A DNA stretch of 64,000 nucleotides from Odobenus rosmarus divergens (GCF_000321225.1 NW_004450465.1:2566215-2630214), one strand, 5' to 3'; numbered from the stretch's first letter, positions 9,389 through 20,799 are shown. Numbers and translations are program-made. Notes: generated by a model from the letters alone, not told the origin.

Positions 9389-9432
9389 CTAGAACCCTCA
9401 GTTTGTTTTTCAGAGTCCATCGTCTCTAATGG
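9389..9432 (-). mobile_element. Carnivore L1 3'-UTR fragment at gap edge
   Basis: AACCCTCAGTTTGTTTTTCAGAG is the complement of the carnivore L1 3'-UTR motif around ACAAACTGAGGGTT (also present at ~21425). It suggests that part of an L1 lies in the gap. Confidence 0.55.
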
Positions 9433-9659
9433 TCACCCATGACCTTTCTAATTACATTTTAAATTTTGTTTAATGTTTCCACCATGGAAAAATACTGTAA
9501 TGATTTTTTTTTAAATTACATTAATAAGTGACAATAGCTTTGCCTTGAACCATTTTTTTATTGATGAGCATAATAATGGGTTAACTCATCAAATTCCAAT
9601 AAAAACTATTAACATTGTCACCAAAGTCAACATTGTAAAGTCTAAAATATGTAGGATAA

Positions 9660-9852
9660 GGGGCGCCTGGGTGGCTCAGTTGGTTAAGCTTTCAGCTCAG
9701 GTCATGATCTCAGGGTCCTGGGATTGAGCCCCACATGGGGCTCCCTGCTCAGGCTCCCTGCTCAGCGGGGAGCCTGCTTCTCCTCTGCAGCTCTGCCTAC
9801 TTGTGCTCTCTCTTTCTCTGTTAAATGAATAAATAAAATCTTTTAAAAAAAA
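9660..9852 (+). mobile_element. Carnivore SINE with 17-bp TSD and internal duplication
   Basis: Plus copy starting GGGGCGCCTGGGTGGCTCAG. TSD TAAAATATGTAGGATAA at 9643-9659 and 9853-9869, exact. A 13-bp unit GGCTCCCTGCTCA is tandemly doubled at 9739-9751 and 9752-9764, and the GTCTGCC segment after the head is shortened. Confidence 0.97.
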
Positions 9853-9869
9853 TAAAATATGTAGGATAA

Positions 9870-10855
9870 AGTTTTCCTTTTTTATCTAATTTTTATTTAA
9901 TAATCTAAGTCTCTGACTGTAATGATAAAACCAAACCAAGGAAGGAAAAGAAAACAGCCCATTTCTTGTCTTATTCCAGAGTAGGGAATGATGACAGATT
10001 AGTAAAAGCAAGAAAGCAGCTTTCAGTGAACAAAGGTTTGAGTGAAGGATGTCGCTCTCCCTAAAAAATTAAATATAAAATTTTAGTCAGGAATTTATGC
10101 CCACATGTGAATACTGTTTTTTAACACTGCTCTTTAGACTTTTGAAATATTTTATTTTCTCTTTGAAAAAAACAGCACCATAACCCAAGATGATTTAGTA
10201 GTCTGGTTTCTCATTTATTAGCTTCTTTCTGTCTTACACTATTGAATTCTGTAGCTCTCCTGAGGCACCTCTCTGATGTCACTTTTTCAGTGCTGCCTTC
10301 CTAATTCTATCATCAACATATAGTAGCTTTCTCAAAAAATATGCAGATGATTCCTCATGATCATGTCCAAACTATGTAACTTTTGCTTGATGTAAGGGGA
10401 AATAACTTACATTATGAATTTAAAAGAGCTATAGTAATACTTGATAATACTTCATATATACAAAAGTATTTTTAATTTGAAGAACTTACATCCTAGAGGC
10501 TTTCTGTAAAAAATTTGGAATATCTAAGTTTTTGCTAGGAGCTTAGAATTGATAAAGACTTAAAGTTTAGTCTTGTGCTTACATTAAATTTTGTGGGCTT
10601 TAATTTTACCTACAATATTGCTGTAAAAACATCATAGTTGTGAAATCTGGCTCTTTAAGAAATGCTCACCAGAAAACTGGTTTGAAACTATTCTGACTAT
10701 GATGTAACTACTATATTTAATATAATAAAAGTATGACCTCTGAATAAATGAGTCTCTAATTCTCTGTATTTTTAGAATATTATTTTATTCAAAGAGTATC
10801 AGAAGACAATGTGCTCCTTTTTTCTAGATTTAGTTTTAATTAAATGTAATAGTGT
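9870..10855. other. Intergenic DNA, nothing recognised
   Basis: AT-rich, no gene or confident repeat. Confidence 0.55.
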
Positions 10856-10856
10856 G

Positions 10857-11045
10857 GGGCGCCTGGGTGGTTCAGTCCTTAAGTGTCTGCCTTTGGCTTA
10901 GGTCATGATCCCAGGGTCCTGTGATGGAGCCCCGCATCAGGCTCCCTGCTCGGCGGGAAGCCTGCTTCTCCCTCTCCCACTCCCCCTGCTTGTGTTCCCT
11001 CTCTCACTGTGTCTGTCAAATAAATAAAACCTTTAAAAAAAAAAA
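10857..11045 (+). mobile_element. Carnivore SINE
   Basis: Plus copy with GGGGCGCCTGGGTGGTTCAG head, CCCACTCCCCCTGCTTGTGT tract and AAATAAATAAAACC tail. No convincing TSD by eye. Confidence 0.93.
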
Positions 11046-11359
11046 AGAACAATATAAAAAACATGCAATACTGAGACTACCAGGAGGCATTTCCATAGCC
11101 TTGGATTGGCAGGTGTTAATAAGTTCCTGGGCAAGTCCAAAGCTGTGACTGTGTGGATGCTTGTAGAGCTGCTGGTGTAGTTAGGGCAAGCAAGCTAGGT
11201 CACGTAGCTGTGTGGGTCTGTAGTTCTCCATTTACACCACCCTGTGTTAACCCTCCCTGACTCTCAGCTCTGCTCAGGAAACCAGGTTCCATCACAGGGT
11301 AGTGTTTATCAGTCTCACCATCTAAATAGAGATTTTACTTCCTTTTTTTTTTTTTTTAA

Positions 11360-11465
11360 ACTGAAGTATAGTTGATACACAATGTCTTAAAGAAATTTTG
11401 AATTTGTACATCCACAGTTGGGGGATAAGTTTACTTATGAATGCACAACATTTTTATTATTATAA
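11360..11465 (-). mobile_element. Small L1-like fragment
   Basis: AACTGAAGTATAGTTGATACACAATG resembles the inverse of a motif common in old L1 3' regions (TTGAGGTATAGTTGACATACAA). Short and diverged. Confidence 0.4.
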
Positions 11466-11469
11466 GCTA

Positions 11470-12960
11470 TAGATCATTCAACAAGCATTTGCCCAGCACC
11501 TGTGTAGTGGAAACAGTGAATACAAATGAATAACCCATCTCTTTCCTCTTATAAACTCGACCCAGAGGAAGACTAAATCAAATACATTTAAAACAGTGAG
11601 ATAAATGACCAAGAGTTGTATCAAAAGTACTATGAAAGTACTAGAGAGGGGGCACCTGGGTGGCTCAGTCATTAAGTGTCTGCCTTCAGCTCAGGTCATG
11701 GTTCCGGGGTCCTGGGATCGAGCCCCACGTTGGGCTCCCTGCTTGGCAGGCTCCCTGCTTGGCGGGGAGCCTGCTTCTCCCTCTCCCACTCCCCCTGCTT
11801 GTGTTCCCTCTCTCTCTGTCTCTCTCTGTTAAATAGATAAATAAAATCTTAAAAAAAAAAAAAAAAAGGAAAGTACCAGAGATACCTGGAGGTCTTGAGA
11901 AAAGCTTCATAGAATAGGTGAAATTTGACATTAGTGAAGGATAAACAATTTTCCAGGCAGAGAAAGACAGGAAGGAAGGAAATCAACCATTCTAAAGAAA
12001 GGAAGGAACACATAAAAATATATAGGTGCATGAGAAAGTTCCTTGTATTTCATAATCCGGAAATTGGTTTGGTTAGAGTGCAGATTATGAAAGGAGGATG
12101 GGATCCGGTACTCCAGCATGAAGCATTTGGATATTACCTCACACTCAACAGGTAAGCGTTAAAGAATTTTACATCCAAGATAATAGATACATCCAAGATA
12201 AAATGCAAGATAAAATTTGCATTTTAGAATAGCTCTGCAAATGCACATTAAAAAGAAGTACCTATTACATTAGGAAAAAAACCAAGATAATACTTAGTGA
12301 AAGTGTGGTGAACCTGGAAATTTCATGCAATTTAGAAATACGTATCCAGCTGAGTATTCATACTCTGACACAATACTTCCTCATCTGGGCTCTTGATGTT
12401 GCTATATTACTTTTGTAATTTCAGTCGAAACAGGAAGAAGCTTAGGTAACTGAATGAAGGAAGGATGGAATGTGAATGAGGCTGGAGAAATGTGAATCAA
12501 AAAGAAAGCTAGGGTCGTTGTTCAAGTGAGACATGAGCACTGGGCTATGGGAGCAGGGCTGGAGAGGGGGAGGTAGATTTAAAAGATAAAGTAGAATCTA
12601 GGACTTGTTGAATCAATGAAGATATAAGGTAAGAGACAGTGGGGTGGGGAGGACTCAAACATTACTGGCAATTCAGGTTTAGTTCTCTACATGGACTCCG
12701 GTGTCATTAGATGAGACAGACATACAGGAGAAAGTATGGGCTGAAAGCAGAAAGCAGAGAGGAATACAAATCAGTTTGGGATCAATTAAATATGGGTTAC
12801 CTATTACCTATTAAACTCCCGGTTAGAAATATCCAGCACGCAGCTGAAAATATGTATGGATACTTCGGAGACAGAGCTAGAGATAAAGATATGAGTGTCC
12901 TCTTCATATAGATGATAGTTGAAGCCACAGCGTGGAGGCCAGGGAGAGTGTATAAAACGA
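11470..12960 (-). mobile_element. Ancient L2-related repeat, interrupted by a SINE
   Basis: Starts CATTCAACAAGCATTTGCCCAGCACCTGTGTAG, the inverse L2 end. It continues after the SINE with GGTGAAATTTGACATT...TTTTCCAGGCAGAG and later blocks resembling the long L2-linked sequence seen at 26.5-27.7 kb. The distal part (12420-12960) is assigned with less certainty. Confidence 0.5.
11648..11867 (+). mobile_element. Carnivore SINE with 14-bp TSD
   Basis: Plus copy with GGGGGCACCTGGGTGGCTCAG head. TSD GAAAGTACTAGAGA at 11634-11647 and GAAAGTACCAGAGA at 11869-11882. A 16-bp GGCTCCCTGCTTGGC unit is tandemly doubled inside. It splits the L2-like repeat around it. Confidence 0.95.
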
Positions 12961-13291
12961 AAAGAAGCCAAAGAATTATAAGGACCACTAAGGAAAAAGC
13001 AAGCTACTCAAGTTTGCTATGTTTAATAATCTACCACTTTCCCCCTAAAATATCTGAAAAGGACCCTTTTTATATATAAGACATTTAGTTAAATATTATA
13101 ACAAATACTTGGCTCTAAAATCAATAGCCTATAAAATGTTACTTTATCTAATTCTGGAAGTTATTCAATTACTGTCTCTCTTAACTTTTACTCAAAAATG
13201 GAAGAGATAGAACAGAGGTGGATTTCCTACAAGAATAATGGAAAAGGTTAATGACATTTTACTTTTAAGCAGCAAGTTCATTTTTAAGTTG

Positions 13292-13392
13292 TTTTTTTTT
13301 TAAGTAATCTCTACACCCAACGTGGGACTTGAACTCACAACCCCAAAATCAAGAGTCACGTGCTCTTCCGGCTGAGCCAGCCAGGTGCCCCA
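13292..13392 (-). mobile_element. Old short tRNA-Lys SINE
   Basis: Minus copy: TAAGTAATCTCTACACCCAACGTGGG, GAACTCACAACC, AAGAGTCACGTGCTCTTCCGGCTGAGCCAGCCAGGTGCCCC. This form lacks the CT tract and keeps tRNA-like B-box (GGTTCGA-type) and A-box segments. Confidence 0.9.
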
Positions 13393-13399
13393 AAGCATC

Positions 13400-13840
13400 A
13401 TATTCTTAACATCACATAATACTTACAACCCAGATCTAGAAACCCAGCTTTCAAACTTTCCAAGTAATATCTGTCTATACTAGTCCACATGCCACTCCAA
13501 TCTAATCCACACTTCTACCTGATTGTTCGTGCTGCCTCACTTAAATCATTCCATCTTAAGCCCCGTTTCTCTTACTACTAAACCTCTAATAATATCTATC
13601 CAGTAACCATTGGTTTCCACTGTCCCCACACATTCTGATTCCTTTAAAAGTCAAGGGTAATATCACAGTCTTCATTGTTCCTGTCACCTAGAAGTAAGAC
13701 AGAAATTAACATAGCATGGAAATGAAAATTATGCCAAACATAACATATTCTGAGATATCCATGTTTTTCAATAGTGAACCACAACAGTTAAAAATCTATA
13801 TGGGCCACATACATTTTAAATCATAACAATAAGGGAATTA
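13400..13840. other. Intergenic DNA, nothing recognised
   Basis: Unassigned sequence between two SINEs; no open frame of interest. Confidence 0.5.
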
Positions 13841-13841
13841 C

Positions 13842-14021
13842 AGGATGCCTGGGTGGCTCAGTCAGTTAAGTGTCTCCCTCTGGCTCAGGTCATGATCTCA
13901 GGGTCCTGGGATTGAGCCCTGCTTCCGGATCCCTGCTCAGTAGGGAGTCTGCTTCTCCCTCTCCCTCTACCCCCCCACCCTCTCATGCTCTCTCTCTCAA
14001 ATAAATACAATCTTTTAAAAA
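13842..14021 (+). mobile_element. Carnivore SINE with ~18-bp TSD
   Basis: Plus copy with GGATGCCTGGGTGGCTCAG head. TSD ATAACAATAAGGGAATTA (13824-13841) versus ATAACAATAATGGAATTA (14022-14039). Confidence 0.95.
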
Positions 14022-14109
14022 ATAACAATAATGGAATTATAGTCTATAAACTATTCAAAAGTATTTAGTTTCATAGCATCCAAATAGCTTAATCAGGTTT
14101 AATCATAAA

Positions 14110-15450
14110 AAGGTGCACAATTTTTAACCAACTTTGAAAAAATCGAAGAGGATATTATTATACAACAGACCAAACTTTGCTGAAGAATGAAGTGCTGTTC
14201 AACAAATGGTACTGGGACATCTGGATGGCCACATGCAAAAGAATGAAGCTGAACCCTAACTCTTCATACCATAATCAAAAGTTAATTCAAAATGGATCAA
14301 TGACCTAAATGTAAAAGCAAAAACTATAAAACTATTAGAAAAAAAACATAGGGGGAAAGGATACTTAGATATGACACCAAAAGCTCAAGCAACCAAAAAA
14401 TAAATAAATAAATTGGATTTCAAAATTAAAAACTCTAGTGCTTCAAAGGACACAAGAAAGAAAATGAAAAGAAAACCCTACAGAATGGGAAGAAAATTTG
14501 CAAATCACATAACTGATCCTTATCTAGGGATCTATATCTAGAATATATAAAGAACACTTATAAATCAATAAGTAAAGTAACAACCCAATTTAAAAATGGA
14601 CAAAAGATCTAAATAGATATTTCTCCAAAGAAGAAATACAAATGGCATTAAGTATGTGAAAAGATGTTCAACATCATTAGTCACCAGAAAAATGCAAATC
14701 AAAATCACAATGAGATACCACTCATACGCACTGGGATGGCTAGAACAAAAAAGTCAGATAACAACAAATACTGGCAAAGATGTAAAAAATATTGGAACCC
14801 TAATACACTGCTGGTAGGAATATAAAATAGTGCAGCCACTTTGGGAAACAGTCTGGCAGTTCCCAAAATGATTAAACATCCAGTTATCATATTACCCAAC
14901 AATTCTACTCCTGGGTATATACCCAAGAAAAACGAAAACATATGCCCACACAGAAATTTGTACACAAATGTTTACAGTGGCATTATTCAGAATCACCAAA
15001 AAGTGGAAACAACCTAAATGTCCACCCACTGACAAATCTGTAAACAAAGTGTGGTATATCGATACAATGGTACATTATTTGGCCATAAAAAGGAATGAAA
15101 TACGGATACATGCTGCAACATGAATGGATCCTGAAATCATTATGCTAAACTAACCACAATAGACCTCATACTATACTATTCTATTCATTTTAATTCCAGA
15201 ATAGGGAAATCTATAGAGATATAAAGTAAATTAGCAGTTGCTTAAAGCTGGGAATGTACGGAAGTGAATGGATGGGAGGAGTGATAGCTAAAGGGTACCA
15301 GGTTTCTTTCTGTGGTAATGAAAATGTTCTAAAATTGACTGTGGTAATGTTTGAATGCATCTGTAAATAGATTAAAAACCATTTGATTGTATACTTTAAA
15401 TGAGTGAATTGTATGGTATATATAAATTCCATCTCAGTAAAGCTATTAAA
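14110..15450 (+). mobile_element. L1 LINE, ORF2 end and 3' UTR (older L1M type)
   Basis: Successive blocks match old mammalian L1 3' sequence: TTCAACAAATGGTACTGGGACATCTGGAT, GACCTAAATGTAAAAGC, CATTAGTCACCAGAAAAATGCAAATCAAAA, GGAATATAAAATAGTGCAGCCACTTTGG, CAACAATTCTACTCCTGGGTATATACCC, GGAAACAACCTAAATGTCCA, and GGTACATTATTTGGCCATAAAAAGG. Frames are broken; the element is inactive. Confidence 0.9.
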
Positions 15451-16110
15451 TAAAACAAAACAAAGACTCTATATAGGCAGGGCACATCTCAATTGTCACT
15501 CCAGGTTTATATTACTGAAAGTGGTCCTCCGATTCAATTTCCATGGTTTTAGGAAAGAGAATATAATATACATTAACAGAGTTGGAAAACTCATATATTG
15601 CAAGAATTTGGCCACAGAGCCAGAAATTCCAGAATAGTAATGTGTGATGTATATATTCATCTTCAATATACTAGGGATAGCATAGGTTCTTGATAGGTGT
15701 AGTTTGCCTTCAGCTCAATCAGTTCCTCTTAAGTAGAGCCATTTTGACAAGGCAGATGCTTAAAATATTCAAATACATCATTCTAAAGTCAGCTGCAGAA
15801 ACTTAAAGCATAATTCCTACTTATGAAAATTTGTGAATTTCTTTAGAAATCCTGACTTTATTTCTACCAAATAGCTTGGCAGTTCTTCAAATTCTGTGAT
15901 TCCATTTAGCACAAGGCAGTTCTGATATGGGACATGAATGCACACTCCATGTAACAACAACCCATTCCCCACGTTCTAGCTTCAATATTAATAATTATAG
16001 TTCCTTCGCTGACTCATCAGTTCTTTTTTTTTTCTCTCTGCAGTCTCAAGTTCAGTTTAGTCAAATATCTTGCTTGCAACACCAAAAAGGAGTTATAATC
16101 ATGTAAGCTA
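15450..16110. other. Intergenic DNA, nothing recognised
   Basis: No gene or repeat could be assigned by eye between the L1 tail and the LTR. Confidence 0.5.
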
Positions 16111-16117
16111 TTTGGGC

Positions 16118-16500
16118 TCTGTTATGGGCTGAACATTTGTGTCCTCCCCTAAAATTCATATGTTGAAGCACTACCTCCCAATATGATGCCATTAGGAGAA
16201 AGGGCCTTCGAAAGATAAGTGGCTTTAGATGAGGTCATGAGGGTACAGCCCCCGATAGGATTAGTGCCCTTGTAAGAAGAGGAAGGGACACCAAAGATTC
16301 CTCTGTCCTCCATGTGAGGATATGGCAAGAAGGCAGCCATCTGCAAGCCAGGAAGAGAGCCCTCACCAAGATCCAAATTGCTAGTACCGTGTTTTGGACA
16401 TCCCAGCCTCCAGAACTGTGAGAAATAAGTGTTTGTTTTTTAACCCACTCAGCCTGTGGTATTTTGTTACAGCAGCAGCAGATGGCCAAGACAGGCTCGG
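16118..16500 (+). mobile_element. MLT1-type LTR (ERVL-MaLR class)
   Basis: Begins TGTTATGGGCTGAACATTTGTGTCC and follows the family order: AAAATTCATATGTTGAAG, GATGAGGTCATGAGGGT, ATTAGTGCCCTTGTAAGAAGAGGAAG, CCATGTGAGGATATGGCAAGAAGGC, CAGCCTCCAGAACTGTGAGAAATAA and GGTATTTTGTTACAGCAGC, ending CCAAGACA. A solitary, decayed LTR with no viral genes. Confidence 0.8.
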
Positions 16501-16599
16501 ATACAGTTGGGTCCCTTTTATTACCAGAAGTTTTAGATCTGAAGTAGCATCAGTATAACTCTCTTCAACAAATTTCTACAATCTAGCCATTTTACTGCA

Positions 16600-17140
16600 T
16601 TAAAATAAACCCTTTGCATTTAGAACAGCACAATAACAACAGTAATAACAAAATACTTAGAATAATCCTAACAAGAAATATGTGACATCTATAGAAAAAA
16701 AAGTATAAAATTTTATACCCAGAGCTATAAAAAATTTGGAAGAGAGTTGTCCTTAAGTTAATTTATAGGGGTTTTTTTAGAACTTGAAAAAATGACTCTA
16801 AAATTCATATGGAATAATGATGAAAAATGGACAAACACATTTTTAAAAAGAAGAGTTATTGGGGCATCTGGCTGGCTCAGTTGGTAGAGCATGCAACTCA
16901 TGATCTTGGTGTTACAGTTTCAAGCCCCACACTGGGCATACGGTTTACTTAAAAAAAATAGTTATTGGTGGAGAAAACTCATCTCTCTAAATATTGAAAC
17001 ACATTATAAAGCTAAAATAACTGCAACATAATTGTCATAGAATTTACAGATAGTTGGAAGAAATTCCAGTATGTCATAACACAAAGAGGAGGGATAGACT
17101 ATTTAATGACTGATGCTGGGAAATGGCTTTTTGTAAATCC
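16600..17140 (+). mobile_element. L1 ORF2 relic split by an old SINE
   Basis: CTAAAATTCATATGGAATAATGATG and, after the SINE, TGAAACACATTATAAAGCTAAAATAACTGCAACATAATTG plus GGATAGACTATTTAATG correspond to L1 ORF2 sequence near its 3' end. Frame destroyed. Confidence 0.6.
16861..16962 (+). mobile_element. Old short tRNA-Lys SINE
   Basis: GGGGCATCTGGCTGGCTCAGTTGGTAGAGCATG retains a tRNA-like A box, and GTTTCAAGCCCCACACTGGGC a B box. Ends in TTTACTTAAAAAAAA. The flanks AGTTATTGG-like at both sides suggest a TSD. Confidence 0.88.
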
Positions 17141-17164
17141 AGTTTTGTTCAAGCCAGAAACCTA

Positions 17165-17885
17165 GAAATCTTCCTTAACAATCTTCCTCCCTCCCTCATG
17201 TCCCCTCTAACCTGGTCAATTCAATCAAGCACCAAATCCTGTTCATTTTGTCTTCAAAATATCTATTGAAACTGTTCCCTTCTCTGTCTCCAGTGACAAC
17301 TTAGTTGTTAGTCATCCCTGGTAACCAGAATTGGCTGCCATCATTTCTCACCTATTACTACAGCAGCCTACTTACTAGGCTTCCAGAGTCCATCGTCTCC
17401 CTCCAATTCTTTCTCCTGCAGCCACAGTGATCTTTTAAAAACATAAGTTTGATCATGTAAACCTCCTGCTTAAATGGTTTTCATTACTCTTAAGATAAAG
17501 ATTAAAATTCTTAACATTGTGCAAGGCTCTGCATAGTGTGTCCTTGCCCACCTCTCTAGTCTCATTTCACATTAATCTCTACCTTGCAGTTCATGTTCCA
17601 GACACTGGCCCTCTTCCCAGTGCTTAGAAATTGTACCATGCATCCTGCTGCCAAGGACTCCACAATTCCTTTCCTTTAGGGCTTTTATATCACTTTGCAT
17701 TTATACATTCATTGGTGTGACTATTTGATTTATGTCAGTCTTTACCATCTAAACCATAAGTTCCACTAGAGTAGGGACCATGTCTGGTTTACTAGCACCT
17801 AACAGAATACATGCTTGACAAATATTCACTGAATGTATAACTGAATAAACAAATGAATGAAAAATAAACTAGATTCCCATATTAT
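17165..17885 (+). mobile_element. L2 LINE 3' part
   Basis: Ordered L2 blocks: CTCCAGTGACAACTTAG region, CTGCAGCCACAGTGATCTTTTAAAAACATAAGTTTGATCATGT, CCTCCTGCTTAAATGGTTTTCATTACTCTTAAGATAAAG, GTTCCACTAGAGTAGGGACC, and the end CTTGACAAATATTCACTGAATG...AAATGAATGAA. Confidence 0.85.
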
Positions 17886-18019
17886 ATTCACTAAAATAAA
17901 TTACAGATGAAATTATAAATTTTACATGTTAAAAGAAAATAAATTAATTTGAAAAATTACAGATTACTTGGTAAATTAATAGAACTCAGGATGTGAATAA
18001 TTTTTTTAAACAAATATTT

Positions 18020-18330
18020 TGGAAGAAACACTGCTTATAATATCAAAGAAGAACTTAAATGTCTTCCAATTGAATGTTTATCTTTAAAAATATATATATC
18101 TATATATATCATGTTTTTAGATAATATTAGATTACAGGAAAATAAACACATAATAGAGCATAAGAATCAGTGTGTGTGTGTATACTATAATCCCAATTTT
18201 ATAATTTAAAAATTGGTTAGAAAGTATACCAAAAAGTTATCTCTGAAAGGTGGATTTAAAAGTAATTGATTTTCTTTTCCATACTTTCTTTTCTTTAGTC
18301 CAAACTTTTTATTGCTGACCAAGAACAACT
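18020..18330 (+). mobile_element. L1M 3'-end fragment
   Basis: AAACACTGCTTATAATATC, ACTTAAATGTCTTCCAAT, TGTGTGTATACTATAATCCCAATTTT, and CTGAAAGGTGGATT match the 3' end of old L1 elements in order. Confidence 0.6.
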
Positions 18331-18479
18331 AAACAACGTTATTAAAGAATTACTCTGAAATTTTGCTGAGTATAGACAGATCATTTTATCAAACTTTCAT
18401 GGAAGGGAGAACTTCCATGCTTTTTATAATCTATTCAGAACTTAAAAGTGATTGAAAATTATCCAGTTCATGTTTATTA

Positions 18480-18990
18480 GACCAACAGGATCCTGAGGCT
18501 AAAATATAACCAAAAGAATCTTGAAACAGAAACTAAAGAAAATCTCAATTACAAACCAAAAATCTTAAATCAATAGTAATTTAAAGAATCCACCACAATA
18601 ATGTTCATAACAGGACTGCAAGGATATGAACCTATCAATATAACATATAATACATCATATCAATTAGTTAAGTCAGAAAATACATATGATCATTTTAATA
18701 GATACATAAAAGGTATTCAACATCCATCATATTTAAACTCTCTTAGAAAGCAAAACAGTTGGGTTGGGAAATTATTCAATAAATAGTACTGTCAAAACTG
18801 GACATTTGCAAAAATTTATTTAGTGGCTCATTCATAATTCTACCTACTTGAAACAGGTAATTAAAAATCAAGCAGTACAAATCTTGAAGAGAAATAAGTG
18901 ATTTATGCCAAATTTTTTACTGAGGATTTCAAAGCTTAGGAAAGCATTGAAAAATTTTTAAAAAGAAAAAATTTTTTAGGATATGATATT
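18480..18990 (+). mobile_element. L1 ORF2 relic
   Basis: ATACATCATATCAATTAG, CATATGATCATTTTAATAGATACATAAAAGGTATTCAACATCCATC and AAACTCTCTTAGAAAGC parallel a well-known L1 ORF2 stretch. Degenerate; no usable frame. Confidence 0.6.
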
Positions 18991-18999
18991 CACAATTAT

Positions 19000-20060
19000 A
19001 GGCCAAACAATCCAATATTTCTTGAATTAATGTTCAATCTAAATTTTAAATCTAAATGTAAATACAATCTAAATTTTAAATAGAAAATTCATCCCAGTGG
19101 TATAAGCTAAGCAGACTTTTATAGTAAGTGATAAGCCAGGGACTTTCTTCATTTGTTCTTTAGTAGTTTGCACAGGCTTTAACACATATATATTAATATA
19201 TTCTTAATGTAATCTATTCTTTTAAAAAAATGTATCTGTCCCTCCAACTATTCTTGCAGTTACAGCAGCAACACACTGCTTGGCTAGCATGCTATACGTA
19301 TTTATTGAATGAATGACCCACAAATGATCAGATTTTAATTAAAAATTAAATGTTTCCGGGTTTTCCTCCTCCTCCATACACTATCAGGGCAAAGAATATC
19401 CTATAGCTTGGAATAAAATCAAGGGAGAAACTCCATGGACAGTAAATTGGGATATGACTTATTATATTAAACACTTTGTCAAGTCTCTAACATTTTGTGA
19501 ACAGGTTGACAATATGATATTGTCTGTACCAAATCTATTTTAACATTAATTAATTACAGTGAGTCACTATACCGCTATTACCCAAATATTTTACAGAACA
19601 TTAGTTCTGCAAAATGATCCAGAAATAAAGATTCTTTGGCCATATTTCCCTCTTGACGATATATCATGCATATCAACATACTGAATGTTCTGAAAATTTC
19701 TTCAGTAAAGAAACCTGCTAAATTATGTTTAATTCAATGTTTTTGATCATGAAACCTTTTTATCATAAACCTCTATTACTGTCTTCAATATTAAAGTACT
19801 TTTCTGTTGAAAACCACATTACCTCATTCCAAACTGAAGTGATAATTATGCAAACATTTTGGAAATGGAGTGAATAGACATTGTTCAAAATGTGTTTCCT
19901 AACTAAACCAAATAGGCCCACATGGTTAAAACAGGGCCAGTCTCTTAATTACATATTCTTAGAGCTTCTGGGTTTTTGTTATAAAATACGTTTGTTATGT
20001 AAGTCAACACATATCCACACTTACCTTTATCTTTCCAATACTTTTTACAATTTGAACCAT
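19000..20060. other. Intergenic DNA, nothing recognised
   Basis: AT-rich. A 17-bp direct repeat (CAATCTAAATTTTAAAT) occurs at 19035-19051 and 19065-19081. No gene. Confidence 0.55.
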
Positions 20061-20082
20061 GTTTTAAAAGTAACTTATGAAA

Positions 20083-20108
20083 GTGCTCGCTTAGGCAGCA
20101 CATATAAT
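20083..20108 (+). pseudogene. 3'-truncated U6 snRNA retropseudogene with TSD
   Basis: GTGCTCGCTTAGGCAGCACA followed by TATAAT(AAAA) matches the first ~30 nt of U6 snRNA with two substitutions (C11A and C25A). It is flanked by exact copies of TAAAAGTAACTTATGAAA at 20065-20082 and 20108-20125. The left copy is preceded by TTT, giving the L1-endonuclease-type target TT|AAAA. U6's own TAAAA overlaps the start of the right copy. The RNA was therefore copied by L1 machinery but is truncated at its 3' side. It lacks the rest of U6 and any upstream snRNA promoter, so it cannot be functional. Confidence 0.9.
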
Positions 20109-20326
20109 AAAAGTAACTTATGAAAATATAAAGTAACTTATTCAGGTAAAATCAGTAAGATTTTTAAAAAATTTTAAAGTATCAGGATTTATATGGAAGA
20201 GGAAATGCAATTTAGCAAGAATCGATCAATTTTTAGCTGATTTTCATAAAATAGGAGCAAATATTACATCCTAAAATGTTATATTTTTGTGTCTAACCTT
20301 TGTTGTTAAGTTGAAATTTCATTTCT

Positions 20327-20525
20327 GGGGTGCCTGCGTGGCTCAGATGGTTGAGTGTCTGCCTTCGGCTCAGGTCATGATCCTGGGGTCCTGGGATCGA
20401 GCCCCACATCGGGCTCCTGGCTCGGGGGGGAGCCGGCTTCTCCCTCTCCCTCTGCCCCTGCTTGTGTTCTCTCTCTCTGTATCTCTGTCTCAAATGAATA
20501 AATAAAACCTTTAAAAAAAAAAAAA
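20327..20525 (+). mobile_element. Carnivore SINE with 14-bp TSD
   Basis: Plus copy with GGGGTGCCTGCGTGGCTCAG head. Exact TSD GAAATTTCATTTCT at 20313-20326 and 20526-20539. Confidence 0.97.
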
Positions 20526-20589
20526 GAAATTTCATTTCTGTGTGAAATAGAGAATTTCATCAAGCACACACCTTAAACATTTAGATTTA

Positions 20590-20795
20590 AATAATTAATT
20601 GATAGGGCTTGGGATAATCATTTAACTCTTAATAATAAGTCACTTAACTCTCTAAACCCTTGTTCCCTCATCTATAAACTAGACATTATTATGGCTAACT
20701 AATATGGCTAAGGGTAAGAATTAAAGGAGATACACTTGTAATGTTTTAGCACTATGCCTAGCATATAATCAATTTTAAATAAATGTGATTATTGT
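20590..20795 (+). mobile_element. MIR SINE
   Basis: CACTTAACTCTCTAAACCCTTGTTCCCTCATCTATAAA, then TAAAGGAGATACACTTGTAATGTTTTAGCACTATGCCTAGCATATAATC, follows the MIR core and 3' order. Confidence 0.85.
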
Positions 20796-20799
20796 ATTA

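Noticed and set aside
9007..9429. Open frames of 129-137 codons around 9.0-9.4 kb
   Set aside because: They run through the unknown bases of the assembly gap and through SINE sequence.
13292..13392. Possible tRNA gene (A and B box-like segments)
   Set aside because: It is a tRNA-Lys-derived SINE relic, with a T-rich tail complement and no intact cloverleaf. The same applies to 16861, 25851 and 38357.
14705..14965. 86-codon minus-strand frame resembling a membrane protein
   Set aside because: It lies antisense inside an L1 3' region; the hydrophobic look comes from translating AT-rich L1 sequence.
20083..20108. Functional U6 snRNA gene
   Set aside because: Only ~26-30 of ~107 nt are present, with no proximal sequence element or TATA upstream and with retrotransposition TSDs.
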